A DNA stretch of 47,830 nucleotides from Irineochytrium annulatum. Taxonomy: Eukaryota; Chytridiomycota; Chytridiomycetes; Chytridiales; Chytridiaceae. The notes under the pieces are model-generated. The model did not search any database. It saw only the letters and a program-made list of their open reading frames with translations, and had not been told where the DNA came from. The position numbers and the translations under genes were made by a program. Shown here piece after piece: positions 1 through 17,300 of this stretch; position 1 is the first letter of the stretch, and each line of letters opens with the position of its first letter. Location: assembly GCA_027600665.1 (NCBI GenBank), contig JADGJL010000074.1:1-47830 (forward strand). The letters are read 5' to 3'.

Positions 1-710
1 GATTAGGCCCACGAGGGATTCGGGGTGGGGAGCGGTGGAGGGCGCTAGGGGGACGTCCTAGCACAAAACCTTACTTAGTTCGTGCAACAGCGAGCCAACA
101 AGTTACGAATACCTCTACTGCGGACACGTCGGCCCTACTCCTCTTCTTGCTTCCGGACGCGGTGCCGGCCTTGTCGACATAATCTACCATGGCTTGCACT
201 GTCGCCAGCATCTCGCTCGTCAGCCTGCATGACCGATCGAGTGATTCCAGAGTCTGCGCGATGTCAGCCGCGGACGCTCCTCCGTCATCCTATCATTTGT
301 CGGTAAGATTTACAGTAAAAGTACGATCCACCTCGCAACATAGAAATACCTACCAACTGCAAGGACGCCTTCCGCTGGCCGTGCGTCTGCATCGGCATCT
401 GATTTCGGCCCAACCCTCCGATCGCGCCCATCCCCCCCATGCCTCCCACCTGGCCCAGCCCTCCAGACGTCGCGAACTGCTGCTGCAATAACGCCATCTC
501 TGGCGATAGCATGCCCGGGCTACCCACACTGCCCATCATCCCAGGACTGCCACCCGCTGTCATCATCCCGACGCTCTCACCGGCCATTATGCCCGGGCTG
601 CCCACGCCGCCCATCATCCCGGGGCTCATAGGATTCCCCGGCTGCCCGCCCAGCATCTGCTGGTTTTGGTTCATGTTCATTTGCATCGTGTTCATGAGGT
701 TCAGATCCAT
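1..710 (-). CDS. Met/Gly-rich protein of unknown function, 3' end beyond window
   Basis: Partial gene read right to left. Proposed exons are 710-354, 289-113 and 57-1, with GT-AG introns in phase 0; the last exon is open at the window edge. The first exon encodes about 119 residues starting MDLNLMNTMQMN, very rich in Met, Gly, Asn, Gln and Pro, with repeated SPGMM / GSPGM units, so it is probably disordered. The second exon is more ordered, with a helix-like segment QTLESLDRSCRLTSEM and then a basic KKRSR stretch that could be a nuclear signal. I do not recognise the family. Low-complexity Met/Gln-rich starts are common in transcription co-regulators, but that is only a hint. It is divergent from the Gdown1-like gene, with 279 bp between start codons. 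Confidence 0.55.
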
Positions 711-989
711 CGCGACGGCGTCAAGTCGGTGGCGGGAAGTGTTTTCGCGAGGAAGGGCGGAAGCACCAAAAAGACTAACGGGACGGGAGGGGCGGCCGCG
801 GTCCGCGGGTCGGGCTCCTCGATTGGGGTTCTCCGAGCCTGAACGTCCCGAGCTGATGGTAGGGCCGGAGCGAACGATATAGTGAGATACGGACTCCAAA
901 AAGCCATCCGCCCTTGTCAGACTCCCAGCCGCAGCGCCAACTCCAACCACATCCCGCCCCAATCTCCTGGCGCGGCCCCGGTAGCAACG

Positions 990-2269
990 ATGGACGTCCT
1001 CTGGGCGCGCACGACATCATCCTCTTACTCTAAGCACAAAGGGACGCCCTTCCTGAAGCGGAAGAACGACCCCACTGACTTGACGCTCCTCTCGCTCTCG
1101 CAGCTCCGGGAGTCGTTGGAGAGGAACGAGAAGCTTCTGCGTAATGCACCGTGAGTTCTCTTTGCTTTTTGGTGGCAATACAAACGACGCGAGGCTAAGG
1201 TGGCATGCATTAGCTTGTGCGAAAACCTACCAGACAAGGGGGCCAAGCTGCGGACGACGAACGGGAGGATTAAAGAACGGATTCAGGTGCTGGAGGACAC
1301 CACGACAATGACGAGCGTCAGGGTCGGGTTTATGGGGAAGGTGGCCATTGGGCCGGTGGTGTTTAATGAAGGGGATGATGGTGATGAGGATGATGAGGTG
1401 GTGGTGGTGGAAAAGCAGGTCTTAGTGAGCAAGGCGGAGGAGTCGGCAGGCGATGGACCCGCGCCCTTGAATAAGGGTGACGGGGGTTTAGAGGAAGCGG
1501 ACGGTGTGGAACAAAGACAAACGGCGGACGCGCGGCAGACGGCGCAGGTCCGCTCGAAGCAGGACTGTGAGGGTGTCGACTCGGACGGACCCGTACTCGC
1601 GGACGATCCTGCCGACGGCGGAAAATCGGAATCCCGTCGCACGGCCAAGGTGCGCTCCGCGCTCAACAAACTGACCGTTGCGGACACAGACCCGTACGCC
1701 GAGACCCTCGCCGGCCTCGTCGGTGCGATAGATCTCAGTAAGGACGCCGCAGAGGATGTGAGGATGACGTCCCCCACATCTGTGACCTCGCCAATGAAGA
1801 AGTACGAGAGGAAGCCGATGCACGGGATTAACAAGGCGCCGAGGATTAAAGTCATCAGCGTGGAGGAGGTGTGCGAGCTGGATAGGGGTCAGAGGGAGGC
1901 CGTGAGTATCTCGTCACGTGCGATCGCCTGAGTTCCTGGGCTGATGACTGGATGTAGGAGCGGCTGGCTGAGATTGAGGCGACGAAGCAACGCCTGCACG
2001 CGGCGTCCGATCAGATTTTGGCGGCTACGGTCGGCACGTCGTCGCGTGGAGCGTTGGCGAACGTCGCGGGAATGGGGTTTGACAAGATGGCGTAAGCTTT
2101 TTTGACCTCCGGTCGCGTATTCGTACTGATGATGCTTCGCTGTAATAGATACCGGTCGAAGAGGAAGGCGACGGGGCCGAAGGTGAAGGTCCGTGTCGTC
2201 GTTGGGCCCGAGGACGATGCGCCGCCGTCGGCTCACTATGACGATGACGAGGATGACGAGGATGAGTAA
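990..2269 (+). CDS. Gdown1/POLR2M-like RNA polymerase II-associated protein
   Basis: Exons 990-1150, 1214-1901, 1958-2091 and 2149-2269 give 367 residues. An upstream in-frame start at 882 exists, but I chose 990. Near the N-terminus LSQLRESLERNEKLLRN and LPDKGAKL match the Gdown1 (GRINL1A/POLR2M) signature of a leucine-rich helix followed by an LPDKG turn. A central LNKLTVADTD resembles the LQRITIADQ motif of animal Gdown1. The C-terminal part has an IKVISVEEV..LDRGQ motif, an E/K/Q-rich helix, and an acidic tail DDDEDDEDE, the same order as in the animal protein. Animal Gdown1 binds RNA polymerase II and restrains TFIIF and Mediator-dependent initiation. The role here is inferred from motif order only. 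The middle (residues about 80-200) is acidic and low complexity. Confidence 0.7.
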
Positions 2270-2845
2270 GGCAAGCTAGTAGTGTGTCGCCTTCCGGGTT
2301 GCCTTGCTACTCTGTGAAGATGAGCGCTTTGTTGATTAGCCGTGTAGCGATTTGGGGGATTATGTTTCGCAATTGTATATATGTATTGCATATGTCATTC
2401 GTTATTGCTGGTGCTCTAAATTAGGTAATAGGTATATCGGTAGAAATAATCAGTGTTGTAAAACGAATAAGGGTGGCGCTATTAAACATGGAGTATGTAA
2501 ATAAAGGCAATAGAGACAAGGAGATTATAAAGGCCGGCTGGTTGCATTACCAGTTTAAACCTCCAAAGAATAGCAAGACATAGATTGCCGTAAAAGTCGT
2601 AAAAGCCGAGACAGAGAGGGCGGTGGAAGGCGTGGCAATCCACGACTAGACGATAGGCATGAACTGTCGGCCTCGGAAGACAAACGCCTTGAGACTTCCC
2701 AGGCAGGGACAAGAAGAAGCAGGCGAATGGAAGCACTGCTTGAATGCTATTTTCGCGGATGAACTACGCAATTGCGGCCAAATATAAAAGAAATGCGCAC
2801 GCAACAATTTAACAGCCCGCGACACGAGGTCAATGTTCCTGTGAA

Positions 2846-3079
2846 CTAACAGAAGTTCCGGGAACTAGGTCGCAGGCCAAGGTCGACCGTCTCGAGTGAA
2901 GGAATGATCTTGCACAAAGTAAAGTGGACGTTCCCGTCTCCCGCAAGATCGCGGGTCAGGAAGGAATCGAGGTTGATTGCAATATCGCGTAGAGGTCCCC
3001 TGAAGTCCCTCGCTGAAGTCATCTTTGCGAGATCCGGGCTTGCCTCGTAGGATGGTCCATCGATTTCAGGGGCTGTCAA
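2846..3079 (-). other. Intergenic 2270-3196 with one weak short ORF
   Basis: About 930 bp separate two same-strand genes. They hold the 3' UTR of the Gdown1-like gene (AT-rich around 2340-2520) and the upstream region of the E2 gene. One 77-codon minus-strand frame at 2846-3079 starts MTAPEIDGPSYEAS and includes LTRDLAGDGNVHFTL. I recognise no family, see no clear upstream exon, and cannot tell it from chance. No tRNA-like or repeat structure was seen. Confidence 0.2.
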
Positions 3080-3196
3080 ACGCCTTGGATCAACTTCAAC
3101 CTTCGTTCACTCATCGAGAATCGATTTTCTCATTTTCGACTCGCTCGTCGCCAGAGTCCTCATCCCAACTTCGAGTACCCGGAGACCGACCTGAGA

Positions 3197-5190
3197 ATGC
3201 TTGTGGGAAGAGTCGTCGCCGCCGCCGCCGCGAATTCGGCGCGGGCGGCCGCCATTCGTCGCGCCGCGGCCGGTTCGTGCCTGATTGCCGCCTCATCATC
3301 AACGACCGCGGGGGGGCAGATACAGCCTAATGGCGCGAGGGCGCTGCATGCCGTGGCCGTCGCGCCGGCGAGAAGGAACCACCAGCGGAGGTAGGATTTG
3401 GATGTTGGGGTTGAGTCTCGAACGCGAGGAACGATCGAGCGCGATCGATCGCATAATTGAACGTTATCCTGACGCTTCGTGTCATTTAGCATGCGATCGC
3501 CGGTATCGAAGACTTCTATGCGATCCTACGCCGCGAAAAGTAAATGTTTTTTTGTAGTGACCTTTTGTGATGATGCTGGAGCGGGAGATTTTGTGGCGTC
3601 GAGAGTCAACGTTTCTCGCGTACCCTGCTAATCACGTCCTTGCTTTGATTTGATTATGCATTTTAACGCGTCCCCAACCCGTCCACTATCAGGCTACCCA
3701 CCCCACACTGTCGTCGCCATGCCTGCCCTCTCCCCTACAATGACCCAGGGCAACATCGGGGCCTGGAAGAAGCAGCCGGGAGACAGCATCACGGCCGGCG
3801 ACGTCATCGTCGAGATTGAAACTGACAAGGCCCAAATGGACTTCGAGTCCCAGGACGAGGGCTTCTTCGCCAAGGTTCTCATCGATGCGGGGACCAAGGA
3901 CGTGCCCGTCAACACGCCCATTTTTGTTATGGTCGAGAACAAGGAGGACGCGTCGGCTTTCGCGGACTTCACGGTCCAGGGGTCTGATGCTGGTGCGGCT
4001 AGCGACGCGAAGGACACCGTGCCGCCGTCCGCCCCCGCGGGGCAGGCCGCGCCGTCGTCACCTTCGGAACCCGCAAAGGCCGAGAACGTCGCCGCCGCGC
4101 CCGCCGCTTCCTCCGCGCCCGCCCCGGCGCACGGTGACGGGGACCGTGTCTTCGCAAGCCCGGCCGCGCGATTCATCGCGGCGTCGAAGGGTGTGCCGCT
4201 GGAGCAGATTCAGGGAACCGGACCGCATGGGAGGATTTTAAAGAGCGATGTGGAGTCATTCAAGGGGGCACCAGCTGGCGCGAGCGCGGCGGGCAAGCAG
4301 CAGGCGGCGCCCGCAGGGTCGCTGTCGGTGCCGGCCTACACTCCCGCGCCGGAGACGGCCCAGGCGTTCACGGACCTGCCGGTCTCAGGTGTCCGGAAGG
4401 TATTTTCACCGTTGAGAGGATATGTCCCCACCCGCGTTTGCTGACTGAAAGCGTAAGGTCATCGCGAGCCGCCTCACGGAGTCGAAGCAGAGCATACCTC
4501 ATTATTACTTGACCGTCGAGCTCGAGGCGGACGAGGTTATTAAGCTCCGCGAGACTTTGAACGCTAAGGCGAACGGCGCTTTCAAGCTGTCCCTGAACGA
4601 CTTCGTCATCAAGGCCTCGGCCTTGGCCCTCCGCGACGTTCCCGCCGTTAACAGCGCATGGCAAGGGTCTTTCATCCGGGAGTACAAGACCTCGGATATC
4701 GCCGTTGCTGTCGCCACTGGTTCGTTTAATCCCATGATTTCCCCCTTCTCTCCTGTCGTAAGCCTATGTTAATGGAGCAATTACAGAGAATGGCCTCATC
4801 ACCCCCATTGTTCCCCGCGCCGAGGCCAAGGGCCTTTCCGTGATTTCCACCACCGTCCGCGATCTAGCCCTGAAAGCGCGCGATAACAAACTTCAACCGC
4901 ACGAGTATCAGGGCGGGTCGTTCACGATCTCGAACTTGGGCATGTACGGCGTAAAGTCCTTTACGGCTATCATCAACCCGCCGCACGCGGCCATCCTGGC
5001 AGTCGGTGGGGTTGAGAGCAAGGCTGTCGTTGAGAGCGATGCGGCCACGGGGGCGGAGGTTGTGAAGGCGAAGAAGGTCATGCATGTGACGCTGAGCTGC
5101 GATCACAGGGTAGTGGATGGGGCTGTAGGGGCGAGGTGGCTGCAGAAGTTTAGGGGTTACATGGAAAGCCCGTTGTCGATGCTGCTTTGA
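3197..5190 (+). CDS. LAT1: Dihydrolipoyl acetyltransferase, E2 of pyruvate dehydrogenase (mitochondrial)
   Basis: Exons 3197-3390, 3490-3539, 3693-4399, 4458-4719 and 4787-5190 give 538 residues. The protein transfers acetyl groups from lipoamide to CoA in the pyruvate dehydrogenase core. The first 65 residues are Arg/Ala/Ser-rich without acidic residues, a typical mitochondrial presequence. One lipoyl domain follows ([14 protein letters not shown], lipoyl Lys near 127 in [12 protein letters not shown]). Then come an Ala/Pro linker, the E1/E3-binding domain ([15 protein letters not shown]...[11 protein letters not shown]), and the acyltransferase domain ending in the catalytic SCDHRVVDG. The 50-nt second exon is needed to keep frame between presequence and lipoyl domain. 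Length and single lipoyl domain fit fungal E2. E3-binding protein X is unlikely because the catalytic His-Asp motif is intact. Confidence 0.95.
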
Positions 5191-5854
5191 ATGTTTTGTT
5201 TTTCTTGCCGTACGAAATTTTTTTCTTGGAGCGGATTAAAGCACGGTTGTCTTAAAGTCGCAGGGCTACATGATGTTCCTGTTTTTATGCCTCTCTTCAC
5301 TTCATAATTTTTGGTTTCGTCGTTTTTGGGCTATCGCCCATGTTTTTCATCGTCCTTTATTTTGGTTTCTTTCGTCCTGTGGCGCCGAGACGGACCGGCC
5401 TCCAGGTACGGCACGGGAAGCAAACTCACCTACCCACTTTGTGCCACACTGCCTTTCTCTAACTTGATATTTTTGTCGCTTTATAGCAATGCTTAGGTAT
5501 GATTCTTCACCTTGTAGATCACCCGTCTCTTATTCTATCTTACGTGTGTCCGGTTCCTTTCTCTGATCGCTTGCTTTATTCACATGTAGCTTTTCCTTTC
5601 AGTACTTTGGTGTCCACCTTATATGACGACTAGAACTCGAGAGCAAGTGATACATAGGGAAAATGAGAACGAGCAAACTGAAAGAAAAGAACAACGCGGG
5701 AAGCCGTAAACCTCATAAAACGGTTATTTATCGTCCATGGTATGTCTCAAAAACTAAAGACCTGTACCCATGCGCCTTTGAAACATAGGCGTTTACAGCA
5801 AAAATGTGACAGCAGCTAACAAAGCGCGAAAACCCTTCTGCCGTCAAAGGCCCC
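5191..5854. other. Convergent intergenic region, nothing recognised
   Basis: This 664-bp stretch lies between the stop codons of the E2 gene (+) and RPC1 (-). It is T-rich on the left half and should hold both 3' UTRs and poly(A) sites. The short ORFs in it have no recognisable motif. Confidence 0.5.
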
Positions 5855-11419
<5,565 letters not shown>

Positions 11420-11584
11420 CGCAGCGGTCCCTTGGCGCTCAGATGGCAGCCTACAACTTTGACGCTTCACAAAAAGACGGCGTCACTCTCAAGGCAAGAC
11501 AATTAACTCAAACAAATAGTAATACCGCACAAAATTCAAGGTCTCACAACGATGTAGTTACAAATTATAGAAATGCATTTGTTC

Positions 11585-14149
11585 TTAGGAAAAACCTTTT
11601 TTATTGATTTTTTCATCCACTGGAGACGCAGGGTGACTGTCCAATGACTCCAGTATCTTCTCAGCAAGCCCATCCTCTCCAGCGCAAAACCTCAAGATCT
11701 CCTTCAAAACTTGTAGAGGAACATGAGGTGTCAACGCCCGGTTGTCCCGCAACCTCTCCGACTCGGGTATCAATGATGTAATCGTTTCTCCAAGCGATTT
11801 CCATGATAAATAAATTTGCTTCTGAGCCACCTTCACATTTCCATCTCGCACAGCCTTCTTATGTATTTCCCTCATCAACGTGACGTAACCCTCGAAATGC
11901 TCGTCCGCCCGCGCCGCCACCATGCTGATTCCCAGTGTCCTCGCAAATCGCTCAACGTCCATAGCTTCTCTAAAAGCTCTAAATAAACCTTTGAGGACGT
12001 CGGCCGGCAACTTTGTGGCCTTGTCCGCACTTGCCATCATCAAGTAAACATACAACGCTAACTCCGGCTTTCCTCTCATAATTGCGGCCTTGATCACGCG
12101 CTTGAAGGAATCCGTCAAAAACGTTCCAGGTTCCAGGTCCAGCATAATCCTCCCCAACATGTCCTCCAAGTCCTTAACATCCATGTCCTTCCGCCTCGCG
12201 GCGTTCCCTGTGGCATGCAACAACCTTACGACCATTGATCCGAGGATGTTTGGCGGAAGTTTTGGGCATTCTTTATTCGCTCGTTTCGATATCGAATCAA
12301 TGATATCCTTCGCGGCGTCGATATTCCGCAATTCGATATATGCGCCGAAAGCTGTCAAGTCCAAATAATCGTCGGAATCGATGTCTTGCGCTCTCAATCC
12401 CTCGAAAATTTTGATCACCTCGCCCGGCTGCTTCAGCGTCGTAAACATGCGCATGATAACATGGTATGTCGCTCGATCAGGCCTCTTCCCCGCCAACAAC
12501 ATTTGATCAAGGACTCTTATTGCATCTCCGGCCGCCGAGTTTTCAATCATGCTCAGCATTAGCGTCGAGTACGCCTTAATGTCGGGGTCAACGCCGGCAG
12601 CAACCATGTCATCGAAGATTTGTCTCACTGCGGTCAAATTTCCCAGCCGATTCTGCTTGTTCATCAAAAGCGTGTACGTATGCACGTTTGGCTTGACCTC
12701 GGACGAAAAAATGCGCTCGTACCATGCGCTGAACTTCTCCGCGTCCATTCGTCCGGAAACCGCATACATGATGATCGTGTAAGTTATCGTAGTTGGGCGG
12801 AGGCCGGAAGCTAGCAGCCGATTATACCACTCCAGGGTTTTTGAGAGGTTAAGAGCATTTGCGTAACCGTTGATGATGACGTGATATAAACGGTGGTCCG
12901 CGTTGACACCGCTCTCTGCTACTTCCTCAAATGCCTTCTCAGCCAACTCCATGTTTCCGGTCAGTGTAAGGGACGTTATCAAAGAGGTTAAGGTCTTCAA
13001 GTTCGGCTGTATACCCCGTGATATCATCTCTTCGAAGAGGGCGATCGAAACGTCCGGTTTTTCATCCAAAACATGAGCGCGGATCAGGATGTTGTAGACG
13101 GTCTGATCTGGTTGAATCCCTGCACGCCTCATCTCGTCATAATACTTCAACACACGCGCCATTCCCGCAAATCGGTAGTGAGAATGCATCAAAAGGGAGT
13201 ACGTCACAACATTCGGCTTTAACCCAAAACTCTTCATCTCAGCAAACCAGCGCTCTCCTTCCGCTAAACCTTTAATGCCTGAGGTTTTAGCGCCATCCCT
13301 TAAGGTCCCTTTTATAATTGCGTTGTAAGCTTTAACGAGCGACTCCGCCTCTGTGGACTCCCTCTTCATTCGCTTCAACACTCCGATGGCATGCTCGTTT
13401 CTTGATAAATTCACATAAGATGTCACTAAACTCAGCAAGTATTCACTGTTTGATTCGGGGCTGATGCCATTTTCCTTCATTTCTGCGTACATCTGATCTC
13501 GACGCGCGTCCGTAAATCTATTCGCGTCCGTCCGCCCAGCAACTATACTTCCGTAAATAGCAGCGCCCAACTTCATTCCCCGATCCTTCATTTGCCGTTC
13601 TAATCGCAAAGCCGTTGGCAGCTCGCGTTCCCCGATGTATGCCGTAATTAACGACGAGTATATTTCCGGTCCCGGCTCAATCTTCCACGCCAGCATATCT
13701 CGCAGGACATTCAGTGCACCCTTCAAGTGACGCGTCTTGCAGTAGGCAAGAACCGCACAGCGAAGTACGTCTTTGTCGTGCTCAAATGGTCGCGTGGGCG
13801 TGCCTGCACGCGTCTGCTCCAGCTTTAAAGACTCGTAGAGACAGATGGTCTCGTCCCAGTTGCGCAAAATCGCGTGCGCTTTAACGAATGCCCCTCTGTC
13901 CGTTGGCGAGAGAATGTACTGCCGGCTCCGGACCATGCGCCGGATGCGCACGACTTCATTCGCGGTCTCCCACGTCTTCAGCGACGATGTCATTCTCCGG
14001 AGGGCGTCCAGCACGACGCCATCGTCGTCCCCTTCCGACACCTTCGCGAGGGGTTTTGACGCGAAGACTCGTCTCGCCGCGTATTGGGGCCGCCGCGCGT
14101 TGATCGCCAGGGATATCGAGCATGCACGGCATATGAACTTCTTAAACAT
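11585..14149 (-). CDS. Pentatricopeptide repeat (PPR) protein, probably mitochondrial
   Basis: A single uninterrupted frame of 854 residues, unusual among intron-rich neighbours. I start it at MFKKFICRACSISLAINA (14149) because the first 45 residues are Arg/Ser/Ala-rich with almost no acids, like a mitochondrial presequence. An in-frame ATG at 14182 would add 11 residues. Residues about 90-620 contain repeated helical hairpins of about 35 residues with PPR consensus, for example YNILIRAHVL...ALFEEMISRG and TYHVIMRMF...KIFEGL. PPR proteins bind organelle RNA and affect its processing, stability or translation; which RNA this one binds cannot be told. The C-terminal 230 residues are helical without clear repeats. 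It is divergent from RAB3GAP2, with 194 bp between starts. Confidence 0.9.
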   Translation of the reverse strand: MFKKFICRACSISLAINARRPQYAARRVFASKPLAKVSEGDDDGVVLDALRRMTSSLKTWETANEVVRIRRMVRSRQYILSPTDRGAFVKAHAILRNWDETICLYESLKLEQTRAGTPTRPFEHDKDVLRCAVLAYCKTRHLKGALNVLRDMLAWKIEPGPEIYSSLITAYIGERELPTALRLERQMKDRGMKLGAAIYGSIVAGRTDANRFTDARRDQMYAEMKENGISPESNSEYLLSLVTSYVNLSRNEHAIGVLKRMKRESTEAESLVKAYNAIIKGTLRDGAKTSGIKGLAEGERWFAEMKSFGLKPNVVTYSLLMHSHYRFAGMARVLKYYDEMRRAGIQPDQTVYNILIRAHVLDEKPDVSIALFEEMISRGIQPNLKTLTSLITSLTLTGNMELAEKAFEEVAESGVNADHRLYHVIINGYANALNLSKTLEWYNRLLASGLRPTTITYTIIMYAVSGRMDAEKFSAWYERIFSSEVKPNVHTYTLLMNKQNRLGNLTAVRQIFDDMVAAGVDPDIKAYSTLMLSMIENSAAGDAIRVLDQMLLAGKRPDRATYHVIMRMFTTLKQPGEVIKIFEGLRAQDIDSDDYLDLTAFGAYIELRNIDAAKDIIDSISKRANKECPKLPPNILGSMVVRLLHATGNAARRKDMDVKDLEDMLGRIMLDLEPGTFLTDSFKRVIKAAIMRGKPELALYVYLMMASADKATKLPADVLKGLFRAFREAMDVERFARTLGISMVAARADEHFEGYVTLMREIHKKAVRDGNVKVAQKQIYLSWKSLGETITSLIPESERLRDNRALTPHVPLQVLKEILRFCAGEDGLAEKILESLDSHPASPVDEKINKKGFS

Positions 14150-14343
14150 GGCATATCCGCATCTGGCCCGATCCTGGTTCAATTCGCCGAGGGCTGTTAG
14201 ATCGCGTCCTTAACTTTTCGCGCGCTTGAAACAGGTGGCTTGTAGCCGGGCTTGTCACGTTCACCATTTGAGCCATCACGAAGCTCCACCCGCAAGCCGA
14301 CTCCCGACGATCCGACAGTGACTTCGCGCGCTTGTGGTTATCA

Positions 14344-17300
14344 ATGCTTCGCGGGCTTGGGAAGGTTGACTTCCCCGCTGTCAATGAGTGGGAGGGGGGC
14401 ACCACCGACGACGAGGCGGCCTTCCAGTACCACTCGGTCTTCAACGACGGCGCCTACGTTTGCGCAGCTAACTCATCGGGGTTCCGGACGTACAAGGCGA
14501 CACCAGAACGCGATGGTGGCGGGTTCACTGCCGTCGGATCGAACACGGAGAACAGCGGAAGTGTGACATACATGCTGCTTATACCAAATGTCATACCTTC
14601 GAGGATCAACGTAGCGGAAGGACCACTCGTTGCGGTTGGATATCTGAGTGGGTTGCTGAGCATCTTTGCATTTGTACGTTTCGGTGTACTGTGGCCTTAG
14701 CATATTACATACTGATTGCCACCCTCGCAGGACGGGAAGCTGCTGCTGGCGCATTCAGTGCATAATCGGATGGTCTCCTCGATTAAGTTTCGTTGTGGAT
14801 CGCTAGAGCTTAACCAGGCCTCAGAGATCCTGTTGCAATTTGCGGATGGCATCGTCGTTTTGATAGACGCCAGCAGCTTGTGGATGTCAATATACACGAG
14901 CTTGCTCAATAATGATGTGATGAAGGATCACTTAGTTGAAGAAGGGGCATTCGTGTTCAAAAAGTTTTGCATGGAGACGCAGGCGGTCGTTACAGACATC
15001 GTCTCTATTGGTCCAACGGACAATGGGTGGACCGCGCAGGAGCAAGTGCTGCCTCAAGCATCACTCTCCGGGGAAGTTTCGAAGGTCTCACACTTTTCCT
15101 CGCGGCTTATCGGCGTCGGGAAGCTACCTATGATATCGTTCTACGGTTCCTCCGAAGCCTCTCGGTCGTACTCACTTGCGGGTGTTGCCCAAAAGGTCTC
15201 AAGCGCTGTCTCGAATGCTGTGTTCTCGTTTGCGAAATCGCTATGGGGCTCGAAACTCGAGGTGGAAAATCCTGAGCCGAAGACAGTATCGGCGACGTTG
15301 CTGCCGTCAGTGCTTTCGATGCATGATCAAAGCCGGCACGTAACATCAATATCGCTATCGCCCAGCTGCTGTTTCCAAAGAAGCCCGATTGCAGCCCTTT
15401 TCGACTCGCTGGGCCGAGTACTAATACTTGATGTCGAAGAAGGGGAGATCGTGCGAATCATTAAGGGGGCGAGGAATGCGCAACTTGGATGGGTGCAGGC
15501 ACTTAACGAGAAATCCCTGAACGGGTTGAAGCGGGATCTTTTTTTAGTAGTCTATCATTCGAGAGGCGTACTCGAACTGTATCAGATGATCCACGGGGCT
15601 AGAGTTGCAGCCACTCACGTCGGTATCGGACTCAAATTGGTGCAAGGACCTCTGTTTCCCGTTGAAGGGCAAATGATTGCGCAGTGTTTCCTCGCGACGC
15701 CAGAAGGCGTGATAAAGCAAATAGTCCCACCAAGTGGTGACGCTGCGGAAGATACCCCCCGAACCGTATTGGAGTCAGTCGCACGCCTTATTGAAAGCAC
15801 ACCCGTGAGTGAAGCGACGGAGACGAGACTGCGCGAAATAATCGCCAGCCAATCGGATCGTCGAGTCCAGATGGCAGTACGTACCTTCTCCTTCGTGGAA
15901 TCCGTTTTAAGGTTCAGATCCTTTCTCTTATCTCCCCGAAAGTGCCTCTAGGCCTCTTGACCGCCCTCATTCGAGACGTTCGCCCTTCCGTTACGGGACC
16001 TTATGAGCTGGAGTTTCGTCTCTTTCCAAGTCCCGCAGAACTCTTAGAACCGCACTACAACGCATCCCTCGACCTGAAGCTGCTGTGGCACCTTTCAAAT
16101 ATTCAGTCAACTGTAGACATGTGGAACCTGGCCGCACCGGCTACAGTCTTGGGCAGCGGTGTCAGCGAGTACGACGAGTGGCTGCGGGAAGACCTTGCTT
16201 CGGTCATGAGCTTTTCAAGAGCGCCGTCGGTGGCAAGTCCACTTAAAGAGACGTCAGTATTCGAGCATGGGTCCTTCAGGCTTGGAGGCATATTTGGGGT
16301 CGACGCATCTCGTTTTTGTAAGGACGGCGTCGCGGGGTCCCTGAATCTCCTTCCGTCAATGTCAGATCGAAGATTGAAATTCGCAGCAAATGCACTGTTG
16401 GATCCGGTGATGAGAGGTCGCTGGGTACTGGTGAAGTGGAGAAAGGAAGTATTTGATGCAACGCTCTTGCGGCATAGGGATTGGACGGTGCGTTATCAGG
16501 AGCGTCTGTCTTTGTTTTGATGTTTGATAGGTCTTGATGCTTGCGGCTCTTGAGGATATAAGCGAGAACGAGTTGACGTCGTCAATGGATTCAGCATTAC
16601 GGGTAGGCCGGGTCGTTGCGTCAATCGCGGATGCATTCCTTCGCTCAAAATGTAAAGTCTCGTTTGGGTTAGCGCTACATTTCTGCCGGTCGTCGTGCCT
16701 TGTGAGTTCCTCTAAAGAGTTCGACGAACTATATGTTGAGACCTAACGATTATTTCAGATTGTCCACGCGACACTTGTATTGAAGACGTTGATATCTTTG
16801 CATTCCAAACAAGAAAAGCCGGAGCCCTTACCATTTGACCTTGACGAGCTTCTGAATCGACTGCGGGATTGCCGCTTCCTGCAGGGCCGCCTCTCGCCAA
16901 ACATTTGGGCCAAGGCAAAGCTTACCGGTGCAAATCTAAACCAGTCTGAACGCAGATCAGTCCCTTATCTTCTCGCGCTCGAACAGTGCCGGCACGACGA
17001 GGAGGGGGAAGCTGCTTTAGACCTTTCAGCTTTTACGGCGCATTTTGGCGCAATGATTCTCAACGAGCTCCCTGTATATTTGGCTCATTTAAATGCTCTG
17101 CGGTGGCTTCGAACGCCCTTGGATCTTCGCGCGTTGGAACGATGTGTGGCGTTTACCAAGATCGTGAAGCACCCCGTCGTGAGGAACGCTTTGATTCTGG
17201 TTTTGTTCACGGATATGATCGCACCGAAGCTGAGGTCGATTGTGGAGGTTGTCGAGAAGGGGCGGAGGGCCCCGCAGGACATTGTGGCCGTGAGGACGAC

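Noticed and set aside
5270..5496. Short hydrophobic plus-strand ORFs between E2 and RPC1
   Set aside because: T-rich 3' UTR sequence gives Phe/Leu/Ser-rich frames by chance.
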